A stretch of DNA of 11,365 nucleotides from Chloroflexota bacterium (GTDB taxonomy: Bacteria > Chloroflexota > Anaerolineae > Anaerolineales > UBA4823), in contig DAOVXM010000033.1 in NCBI GenBank assembly GCA_030636125.1, forward strand, positions 1 to 11,365. Reading direction: 5' to 3'. The notes beneath the pieces are model-generated. The model saw only the letters and a program-made list of their open reading frames with translations, had not been told where the DNA came from and ran no database searches. Below are positions 1 to 5,344 of the stretch, piece after piece (the stretch's first letter is position 1; each line of letters opens with the position of its first letter). The translations under genes were made by a program, and so were the position numbers.

Positions 1-56
1 ACTTCTTCGCCAGTTGGACGTATTATGAAGGGATTTTTATTTTGACGTGGAATTCA

Positions 57-77
57 GGTATATGGGAAGCATATACC
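57..77. repeat. short perfect hairpin beyond the cysteine operon
   Basis: GGTATATG (57-64) and CATATACC (70-77) form a perfect 8-bp stem with a five-base loop. It is the first of three successive inverted repeats in the non-coding first 201 bases. There is no adjacent T-run, so a terminator role is unclear. It may be the end of a feature that starts outside the window. Confidence 0.45.
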
Positions 78-92
78 AAGACCAATAAACTG

Positions 93-145
93 GTACTTTG
101 CGGCGGAAATCCTTGAGAAGTTGGAGAGTATGTAGCGCAAAGTAC
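93..145. repeat. 10-bp inverted repeat
   Basis: GTACTTTGCG (93-102) is repeated in inverted form as CGCAAAGTAC (136-145), with 33 bases between. It lies between the 57-77 hairpin and the 151-200 stem. I see no convincing gene in 1-201; these repeats are the only structure there. The function is unknown. Confidence 0.45.
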
Positions 146-150
146 TTTAA

Positions 151-200
151 ACAGTTGGGCAATGAAGGTTTAAACCCACGAAGGAATTATGCCCAACTGT
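151..200 (-). terminator. stem-loop directly after the cysteine operon, probable transcript end
   Basis: ACAGTTGGGCA (151-161) and TGCCCAACTGT (190-200) make a perfect 11-bp stem. On the minus strand it begins one base after the moeB-like stop codon. The loop holds the palindrome GGTTTAAACC (167-176). Only three T residues follow the stem on the minus strand, so it is an imperfect intrinsic terminator. It might instead stabilise the mRNA 3' end. Position is the main argument. Confidence 0.4.
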
Positions 201-201
201 A

Positions 202-1356
202 CTAGTAGATCGGCATGCTGGGATCGACTTCTCGAGCCCAGGCGTTGATGCCGCCTTTCAGGTTTTTCATCTTGCGAAAACCGGCACTGGCGAGCAGCTC
301 TAGCGCGCGGGTGGAGCGTGTGCCTGCCTTGCAAAACAGCACAATGTCATCAGCGCTGTTCAATTCTGAGAGGCGCGAGGCGAGCTGCCCCAGGGGGATC
401 AGGTCAGCCCCCTCCAGGTGGGATATTTCTAACTCGTGGGGCTCGCGCACGTCGATCAGGTGGGGGCTGTTGCCGTTCGTGAGAAGCTCAGCCAACTCTG
501 TGGCGGTGATATCCCAATCTACACCCGCGGAGCCTTCTTCATGGTCGTGACTGGGCACGCCGCAGAAAGCCTCATAATCGATCAATTCGGTGACTTCAGG
601 CTCTGGACCACAGACCTTGCAGTTGGGGTTCTTGCGCAGCTTGACAAAGTCGAATGACATATCCAGGGCGTTGTAGAGCAGCAACCGCCCTATGAGCGGT
701 TCGCCCACCCCTAGTATTAGCTTTAGCGCTTCCGTAGCCTGGATAGTTCCGATCGTGCCTGGCAGCACGCCCAAGACACCACCCTCGGCGCAGGATGGCA
801 CCAGCCCGGGTGGGGGTGGCTCGGGGAACAGGCAGCGATAACACGGGCCGTGCCTGGCGTCGAAGACGCTGGCCTGCCCGTCAAAGCGGAAGATTGAACC
901 GTACACATTGGGTTTGCCCAACAGCACACACAGGTCGTTTGTCAGGTAACGGGTTGGGAAATTGTCCGTCCCATCGATGATGATGTCGTAATCCTCGGCG
1001 ATGCGCATGGCGTTGGCCGAAGTGAAGGGCTCGTCGTACACATCTACCTGGATGGCGGGGTTGAGGTCGAGCATACGCTGGCGCGCTGACTCGACCTTGA
1101 GTAAGTCAATGGTAGATGTACCGTGAATGACCTGTCGCTGCAGATTTGAGTAATCCACAACGTCGTAGTCCACCAGACCGATACGGCCTACACCGGCTGC
1201 CGCCAGGTACAAAGCCACCGGTGAGCCCAGACCGCCAGTGCCGATCACCAGGATGGAGGCAGCTTTGAGTTTGCGTTGACCCTCCAGGCCGACCTCTGGG
1301 ATGAGCAGGTGGCGTGAGTATCTTAGGATTTCTTCATGATTTAGTTCCGGTAACAT
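202..1356 (-). CDS. MoeB/ThiF-like E1 adenylyltransferase fused to rhodanese (MoeZ/MoeBR type)
   Basis: The protein has 384 residues. It should adenylate the C-terminal glycine of a ubiquitin-like sulfur carrier with ATP and then pass sulfur to it. Visible in the sequence: the nucleotide-binding GTGGLGS loop (about 39-45), the NLQRQ segment (71-75), DGTDNF (128-133) containing the expected catalytic Asp131, and two CxxC zinc pairs (C172/C175 and C246/C249). Cys189 lies in the expected catalytic-loop region. A C-terminal rhodanese domain (about 285-384) has the active-site loop CKAGTRS with Cys342. This two-domain layout matches MoeZ/MoeBR proteins that activate CysO and MoaD. It is the last gene of the minus operon, 54 bases after the carrier stop. 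The start is chosen because the family-typical opening (EEILRYSRHLLIPEVG) follows at once; no clear Shine-Dalgarno precedes it. It might also serve molybdopterin or thiamin carriers elsewhere in the genome. Confidence 0.9.
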   Translation of the reverse strand: MLPELNHEEILRYSRHLLIPEVGLEGQRKLKAASILVIGTGGLGSPVALYLAAAGVGRIGLVDYDVVDYSNLQRQVIHGTSTIDLLKVESARQRMLDLNPAIQVDVYDEPFTSANAMRIAEDYDIIIDGTDNFPTRYLTNDLCVLLGKPNVYGSIFRFDGQASVFDARHGPCYRCLFPEPPPPGLVPSCAEGGVLGVLPGTIGTIQATEALKLILGVGEPLIGRLLLYNALDMSFDFVKLRKNPNCKVCGPEPEVTELIDYEAFCGVPSHDHEEGSAGVDWDITATELAELLTNGNSPHLIDVREPHELEISHLEGADLIPLGQLASRLSELNSADDIVLFCKAGTRSTRALELLASAGFRKMKNLKGGINAWAREVDPSMPIY

Positions 1357-1410
1357 GGTATTTCGAGATTGGAGAAATGAGATTTTTAAGTGAAACTTAT
1401 TCTCAACGCT

Positions 1411-1689
1411 CTAACCTCTACCTCCTGCGATGCTGGGGATTAACAGCAATTTGTCGTTTTCTTGAATTATTGTATCTAGACCGTTGAGATCTTTGATGTT
1501 CTCATCGTTGATAAATAAATTGACGAAGGGGCGCAGTTCATCTTCACCATTTAGCAAGTGCGGGCGCAGTGCCGGGTGTTGGCCGATGAGGTCATTCATC
1601 GCCTCGGCGACTGTGGCGCCCTGAACGGCGACTTCGCTTTGCCCGTCAGCGTATGTGCGTAGGGGAGTTGGTATTCGTAAAGTTGTCAT
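1411..1689 (-). CDS. cysO: CysO/MoaD/ThiS-like ubiquitin-fold sulfur carrier ending in GGRG
   Basis: A carrier of 92 residues whose C-terminal glycine, once adenylated by the E1, would become a thiocarboxylate that donates sulfur to cysteine synthase. The start is placed at the ATG at 1689: the protein then opens MTTLRIPTPLR, the length matches CysO (about 93 residues), and the purine-rich GGAAGAGAG lies just upstream. The open frame runs 30 codons further to 1779, but that part overlaps the previous gene and looks unlike the family. The segment RPFVNLFINDENI and the ending LLLIPSIAGG are typical of CysO-like carriers. The oddity is the C-terminus: two extra residues, Arg-Gly, follow the Gly-Gly. 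A carrier in this form cannot be activated at the usual glycine unless trimmed. The neighbouring JAMM protease is the obvious candidate, as in the QbsE/QbsD pair, where QbsD removes two residues from QbsE. ThiS or MoaD function is the main alternative. Confidence 0.85.
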   Translation of the reverse strand: MTTLRIPTPLRTYADGQSEVAVQGATVAEAMNDLIGQHPALRPHLLNGEDELRPFVNLFINDENIKDLNGLDTIIQENDKLLLIPSIAGGRG

Positions 1690-1723
1690 AAACTCTCTTC
1701 CATCTAATAATATGATATTTTCC

Positions 1724-2014
1724 TTAACATCCAGCCCGTTCAACCACAGTTTCGCACAATGAGGCCGGCCAGATTTCAACCGGTCCCGCTTGGCTGAAGG
1801 GCTGCATGAAGTTTTTTATCTGGGCTTTCGTGTCTGCTTCCAGGATGAGCACAAAAGTGTGCTCTCCGTCGAGCACGGCATCTGCCTTGACACCCACACC
1901 AAACTTGCGAGCGTTTTGCGGGCTAAGGTGGGTTAGCAGCATATTACCTGCGGCCGGGTCTTTTGCCGGGCAGGTTTCAGCATCATGTTGGTGACGCACA
2001 AAATAGAGAGACAT
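1724..2014 (-). CDS. small conserved-looking protein of unknown function in the cysteine operon
   Basis: A 96-residue soluble protein that I do not recognise with confidence. It lies 33 bases after the JAMM protease and 34 before the carrier start, on the same strand. It has a strong AAAGGAG ribosome site seven bases before ATG. It has no signal peptide or membrane segment. Possible metal or thiol ligands cluster near the N-terminus (H8, H10, C15) with H52 in the middle; Cys87 and a C-terminal Cys96 are also present. The alternation of hydrophobic strands (YFVRH, HTFVLILEA) with an amphipathic helix (about 61-72) would suit a small ferredoxin-like alpha/beta fold; this is a guess from composition. 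Context suggests a role in sulfur delivery, the protein thiocarboxylate, or regulation of cysteine synthesis, but no function should be assigned. Confidence 0.75.
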   Translation of the reverse strand: MSLYFVRHQHDAETCPAKDPAAGNMLLTHLSPQNARKFGVGVKADAVLDGEHTFVLILEADTKAQIKNFMQPFSQAGPVEIWPASLCETVVERAGC

Positions 2015-2047
2015 CTTTAACTCCTTTGGTAGAATTTTTTTTCCTAA

Positions 2048-2482
2048 TTACTGATCACTACTCACTGAAATATACTCTTCGTTAAAGTGCGAGCGGTCTT
2101 CCGCCAGGAGCCATGAGCGACTTTCAACGGCCTGGCCAGATTTTACGCTGGTGATAAGGTAGGAAAACCAGGGCATAGCCCACTCCCGGTCGAACTCGGA
2201 TGGGCGGTTGGGGTGATCAGGGTGGGAGTGGAACACGCCAAGCACATCCAGGCCGAGACGAGCAGCCTCTTGCTCGCCGCGCAGGTAATCCTGGGGAGTA
2301 AGCAGGTAGCGGTTATGGCGAGCGGTGTCCTCACGAGAGTTGGCTAAGGCCATGATTTGGGTGACCTGTTTTTGATCCCCATCCATCTTTCCCAGGAGGA
2401 GCCCAGCTCCTTCTTCAGGGTAAGAGGTTTCGCCGTGCGTGTGGATATTTTGCAGTAGCTGAGATGAGATTAATAGGGACAT
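2048..2482 (-). CDS. mec: JAMM/MPN+ zinc metalloprotease (Mec+-like, M67 family)
   Basis: A 144-residue single-domain protease. In the CysO pathway the Mec enzyme hydrolyses the bond between the carrier's Gly-Gly and the newly made cysteine, freeing both. The full JAMM signature is visible: Glu24 in YPEEGAGLLLG, then HSHP with His85 and His87, Ser95 and Asp98 in the HxH-x7-S-x2-D arrangement, so zinc binding and catalysis should be intact. It lies 27 bases after cysM and before the unknown small gene, within the operon. The upstream AAAGGTAA is a weak ribosome site. Because the carrier here ends GGRG, this protease may also perform the maturing cut that exposes Gly-Gly. The size is normal for bacterial JAMM proteins. 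Confidence 0.88.
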   Translation of the reverse strand: MSLLISSQLLQNIHTHGETSYPEEGAGLLLGKMDGDQKQVTQIMALANSREDTARHNRYLLTPQDYLRGEQEAARLGLDVLGVFHSHPDHPNRPSEFDREWAMPWFSYLITSVKSGQAVESRSWLLAEDRSHFNEEYISVSSDQ

Positions 2483-2509
2483 TCTTACTTGGTTACCTTT
2501 TGCTGTAAA

Positions 2510-3487
2510 TTATTTGCTCTCCATCTCCCATAGTTCCTTATCGCTCAGGTATTTATAGCCTGCGTCGGGGAAGATGGTTACGACCATGCCTTCGTCCAGT
2601 TCTTGCGCTACCTCCAGTGCAGCCACTGCAGCTGCGCCGGAAGAGACACCTACAAATAAGCCCTCTTCCCGGGCCAGGCGCAGGACCATTTCATAGGCAG
2701 CCTCGGTGGGGACATTAATGGTGCGGTCGGCCAACCCGGGGTCGTAGATAGCTGGCTGAATGGCCGTTTCCATATGCTTGAGTCCCTCTAAGCCGTGGAA
2801 GGGGGAATCCGGTTGGACGGCAATGAACTGCACCTCGGGGTTGAACTGGCGCATATAACGTGACACGCCGGTGATCGTCCCGGAAGTGCCCATGCCGGCC
2901 ACGAAATGGGTGATGTGACCGCCGGTTTGTTTGGCGATTTCCGGGCCGGTGGTCAGATAGTGTGCCTGCCAATTGGCGGGGTTGTCATACTGGTTGGCGT
3001 AGTAGTACCGCTCGGGATGCTCTTCAGCCAGTTGGCGGGCAACCTGGATGGCGCCGTCGGAGCCTTCCAGTGGGTCGGTCAGGATCAGCTCGGCGCCGAG
3101 CGCTTTCAAGATGGCAATCCGCTCCAGACTGGCGTTGGAAGGTAAGGCAAGGGTGATGGGCACGTCCATCGCCGCGCCGAAGGTGGTATAGGCGATGCCC
3201 ATATTACCAGAGGTCGAATCAAGCAGGCGCTTGCCGGGAATGAGCTGGCACTCCAGCAGGGCAGTGCGCAGGATATTGAAGGCCGGCCGGTCTTTGATCG
3301 AGCCGCCGGGGTTAAACCATTCGGCTTTGGCCAGGACTTGAACGCCAGGGGATAGCTCCGCACAAACGCGGCGCAGTTGTAGAAGGGGGGTATTCCCAAC
3401 GGTGTACTCCAGCCCGCAAGGGGCTGGCGGGCTGATGGTTGGGCTATTGGCGAGGGCGACCTGGGTGCCTGTAATCTGGTCGGTCAT
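2510..3487 (-). CDS. cysM: PLP-dependent cysteine synthase, CysM/O-phosphoserine sulfhydrylase-like
   Basis: A fold-type II PLP enzyme of 325 residues, making cysteine (or a carrier-cysteine adduct) from an activated serine and sulfide or carrier thiocarboxylate. Visible: the PLP lysine in GSIKDRPA (Lys65), the substrate loop STSGNMG (91-97), the phosphate-binding GMGTSGTITG (198-207), and the late GVSSGAA (280-286). Its length is close to that of mycobacterial CysM. The downstream carrier, JAMM protease and E1 argue for the CysO-dependent route with O-phosphoserine rather than a plain CysK using O-acetylserine, though sequence alone does not prove the serine substrate. It is the first gene of the operon. 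A GGAG site lies eight bases before ATG. About 370 nt of structured leader precede it. Confidence 0.9.
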   Translation of the reverse strand: MTDQITGTQVALANSPTISPPAPCGLEYTVGNTPLLQLRRVCAELSPGVQVLAKAEWFNPGGSIKDRPAFNILRTALLECQLIPGKRLLDSTSGNMGIAYTTFGAAMDVPITLALPSNASLERIAILKALGAELILTDPLEGSDGAIQVARQLAEEHPERYYYANQYDNPANWQAHYLTTGPEIAKQTGGHITHFVAGMGTSGTITGVSRYMRQFNPEVQFIAVQPDSPFHGLEGLKHMETAIQPAIYDPGLADRTINVPTEAAYEMVLRLAREEGLFVGVSSGAAAVAALEVAQELDEGMVVTIFPDAGYKYLSDKELWEMESK

Positions 3488-3550
3488 CGTTTATTCTCCA
3501 AAAATTAATTGTCAGCCATGGCCTCTTAATAGGACGTAGCGTGATGAGCG

Positions 3551-3765
3551 GAATTTACCTGTGAGTTCGGGTTCCTTGTGATAACAATAAATCCGAACGC
3601 TTCTAGCTAACGATCTCCCGGATGCGGGTATTAATACAGGACGGCCAACAGACACCAAAAAAGGTGGCGGACTCACAGCCCACGAAAACTGCTTCGCATG
3701 CGGGGTCGCAACCACCATTCGCCAGTCTATTGGCCGCTCGTAGAGGTTAGGCTACGGGTAAATTC
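3551..3765. repeat. split complementary segments spanning the leader
   Basis: The contiguous 16 bases at 3551-3566 (GAATTTAC then CTGTGAGT) have two perfect 8-base complements: ACTCACAG at 3671-3678 and GTAAATTC at 3758-3765. In the minus-strand RNA this gives two helices that could stack end to end, with the hairpin region 3679-3757 looped out between them. It conflicts with both the terminator hairpin and the ACCACC/GGTGGT pairing, so it would be a third conformation or a pseudoknot. Besides this, the stretch 3488-3656 holds only a GTTCGG/CCGAAC stem (3565-3570 with 3592-3597) and no gene. Confidence 0.4.
3657..3716 (-). terminator. terminator-like hairpin in the cysM leader
   Basis: On the minus strand GGTGG (3716-3712) pairs with CCACC (3667-3663). 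Inside are GAC/GTC (3707-3705 with 3672-3670), CCC/GGG (3704-3702 with 3681-3679) and GCGAA/UUCGU (3697-3693 with 3686-3682, one wobble) around a six-base loop. The stem is followed at once by T6 (3662-3657). It lies 170 bases before the cysM start, so it would cut off the operon transcript unless the upstream pairing wins. Confidence 0.5.
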
Positions 3766-3858
3766 TGTGACGAGGTGGTGATTACAGGCCCCGCCTCAGA
3801 CACTTGCAGGCATACATCAAAAAATATCCTAAGAAAAAAGATTTTTATGACTAATTTA
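3657..3858 (-). ncRNA. structured RNA: candidate attenuator/riboswitch leader or independent ~200-nt sRNA
   Basis: From the predicted start near 3858 (minus strand) the transcript has a set of nested complements: CTGC (3809-3806) with GCAG (3692-3689), GCGGGG (3794-3789) with CCCCGC (3705-3700), and ACCACC (3779-3774) with GGTGGT (3716-3711). Two small hairpins sit inside: CGTAG/CTACG on the strand at 3756-3739, and GCCA/TGGC at 3734-3721. The GGTGG at 3716-3712 can instead pair downstream in a terminator-like hairpin with a T6 tail, so the two folds exclude each other. That is the logic of transcription attenuation ahead of the cysteine operon. A stand-alone RNA with its own promoter and terminator (6S-like in size) is the other reading. 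I could not match it to SAM, cobalamin, TPP or T-box consensus sequences, nor to tmRNA or RNase P. Confidence 0.5.
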
Positions 3859-3864
3859 GTAATA

Positions 3865-3892
3865 ATTATAAGCAAAGGAGAGAATTTGTCAA
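3865..3892 (-). promoter_or_regulatory. sigma70-type promoter of the cysteine operon
   Basis: Read on the minus strand: TTGACA (3892-3887), a 16-base spacer, and TATAAT (3870-3865). Both boxes match consensus exactly. Transcription should start near 3858, giving a leader of about 370 nt before cysM. Confidence 0.8.
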
Positions 3893-3959
3893 GGGGGAAT
3901 TATCCGAAAAACACATAGTCAAAAACTGCAGTAGAAATACGATCTGGCGTTTATTACGA

Positions 3960-3982
3960 TTATGCCCTGAACACGGCAATAA
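3960..3982. promoter_or_regulatory. imperfect palindrome just upstream of the plus-operon promoter, possible operator
   Basis: TTATGCC (3960-3966) and GGCAATAA (3975-3982) are near-complements around an eight-base spacer, ending five bases before the -35 box at 3987. The place suits an activator or repressor site. No regulator gene is in the window. This is a weak call from symmetry only. Confidence 0.25.
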
Positions 3983-3986
3983 ATGA

Positions 3987-4015
3987 TTGATTTCTCTTCC
4001 GTTTTTACGTATAAT
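3987..4015 (+). promoter_or_regulatory. sigma70-type promoter of the CoA-transferase/FdrA operon
   Basis: TTGATT (3987-3992), a 17-base spacer, and a consensus TATAAT (4010-4015). The start of transcription should be near 4022, leaving about 70 nt of leader before the ATG at 4091. The leader carries an AAGGAG site at 4075-4080. The -35 boxes of the two divergent promoters are only about 95 bases apart, so a shared regulator is possible. Confidence 0.75.
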
Positions 4016-4090
4016 GGGTTGAGATGTTTTCCCCGCTGTTTTTAAGAAGGCTGGATACCACCAAATTTAATAACAAGGAGAAATAGCATC

Positions 4091-5299
4091 ATGCGACCAC
4101 TGGAAGGTCTCCGGGTTTTGGATATCTCACGCGCGCTGGCTGGCCCCTACTGCACGATGATGCTGGGCGACCTGGGCGCGGACGTACTCAAAGTGGAGCG
4201 GCCTGGTCGAGGGGACGAGAGCCGTGGGTGGGGACCGCCTTTTGTGGGCGAACCTTATGGGCCGTATCCAGGCGAGTCGGCCTACTATATGGCCATCAAC
4301 CGCAGTAAGCGCGGCCTCACGGTCAATTTAAAGAGCGCTGCCGGGCAGGAAATTATCAAACAATTGGCTGCTGTGTCCGACGTGTTGGTGGAGAACTATC
4401 GTACCGGCACATTGGACAAGATGGGCCTGGGTTACGAGGATATGCAGGCGTTGAACCCGCGCCTTGTCTACTGTTCGATCAGCGGTTATGGCCGCACCGG
4501 TCCCTATGCCAGGCGACCGGGATACGATTTTATCATCCAGGCCGAGGGTGGCATCATGGGCATCACTGGGCCGGTGGAAGGACCCCCGTACCGGGTGGGT
4601 GTGTCTATTGTGGATATTACAACCGGGATGTTCGCCTCAACCGCCATCCTGGCCGCCCTGCGTTCCCGGGATCTCACCGGGGAGGGCCAGCTCTTGGACC
4701 TCTCGCTGCTGGATTCCGTGGCCGCCCTCCTAGCCAACGTAGCCTCTAACTACCTGGTGGGGGGGGTCGAACCCAGCCGCATGGGCAACGCCCACTTCAA
4801 CATCGCCCCTTACGAAGTCTTTCGCGCCCGGGATGGCTGGCTCGCTTTGGGCGCCCTGACCGCCAGGCAGTGGAATTTGTTGTGTGAGGTGCTCGGTCGT
4901 ACGGAATTGGTCGACGATCCCCGTTTTGCCACCAACCAGGACCGCGTAATAAACCGGGCTGCGCTAGATGAAGCCTTGAGCGAGACTTTCGTCACCCGAG
5001 ACGTTGCTGAGTGGTTGGTAAAACTGCAAGAGGCCGGGATCGCCAGCGGCCCCATTAATACCATTAAAGACGTCTTTAACCATCCCCAGGCGCAGGCGCG
5101 CAACCTGAAATTGGAGATCGAACATCCAACGGCTGGCATGGTTGGATTCCCCGGTTTCCCATACAAGATGTCCCAGACGCCCGCTGAGCTGTTACGCCCG
5201 CCACCCATGCTGGGTGAACATACCGAAGAAGTGCTGACCGAATTATTAGACTATTCCGCTGAGGAGGTGGCCTCGCTGCGGGAGCAAGAGGTTATCTGA
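4091..5299 (+). CDS. CaiB/BaiF family III CoA-transferase
   Basis: A 402-residue protein, normal length for family III CoA-transferases, which move CoA between carboxylic acids through an aspartyl-CoA thioester. Visible: the N-terminal signature LEGLRVLDISRALAGPYCTMMLGDLGADVLKVE (start to about 36), the segment NRSKRGLTVNLK (70-81), VLVENYRTGTLDKMGLGY (98-115), and the GYDF motif with Asp146, the expected catalytic nucleophile. It then runs through QLLDLSLLDS and a C-terminal region ending in the family-typical LGEHTEEVLTEL. It leads the plus operon, with AAGGAG ten bases before ATG. Donor and acceptor acids cannot be read from sequence. Its position before FdrA suggests that an acid of the same pathway is handled as a CoA ester, or that CoA is recycled. 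It is not usually part of the E. coli allantoin gene set. Confidence 0.9.
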   Translation: MRPLEGLRVLDISRALAGPYCTMMLGDLGADVLKVERPGRGDESRGWGPPFVGEPYGPYPGESAYYMAINRSKRGLTVNLKSAAGQEIIKQLAAVSDVLVENYRTGTLDKMGLGYEDMQALNPRLVYCSISGYGRTGPYARRPGYDFIIQAEGGIMGITGPVEGPPYRVGVSIVDITTGMFASTAILAALRSRDLTGEGQLLDLSLLDSVAALLANVASNYLVGGVEPSRMGNAHFNIAPYEVFRARDGWLALGALTARQWNLLCEVLGRTELVDDPRFATNQDRVINRAALDEALSETFVTRDVAEWLVKLQEAGIASGPINTIKDVFNHPQAQARNLKLEIEHPTAGMVGFPGFPYKMSQTPAELLRPPPMLGEHTEEVLTELLDYSAEEVASLREQEVI

Positions 5300-5344
5300 T
5301 TTCCTTATCAACAGTGTGTTCGAATAAAATATTTGGGAGCAATT

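Noticed and set aside
1690..1779. Upstream extension of the sulfur carrier to the ATG at 1779
   Set aside because: The extra 30 residues overlap the preceding gene and do not fit the family; a purine-rich ribosome site sits before the ATG at 1689.
3512..3718. 68-codon minus-strand open frame inside the leader
   Set aside because: It lies across the terminator-like hairpin and other paired segments, resembles no family, and is better explained as structured RNA.
3690..3725. T-box-like string GGTGGTTGCGACC on the minus strand
   Set aside because: It loosely resembles the T-box core (GGTGG-ACCGCG), but the match is imperfect and I could not find a Stem I with a convincing cysteine specifier loop.
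3488..3858. tmRNA or RNase P RNA, suggested by length and long-range pairing
   Set aside because: No tRNA-like ends, T-arm or CCA for tmRNA, and no GAGGAAAGTCC-type core for RNase P on either strand.
5333..5344. TTG start four codons upstream for FdrA
   Set aside because: It lies upstream of the likely GGGAGC ribosome site; ATG at 5345 is correctly spaced.
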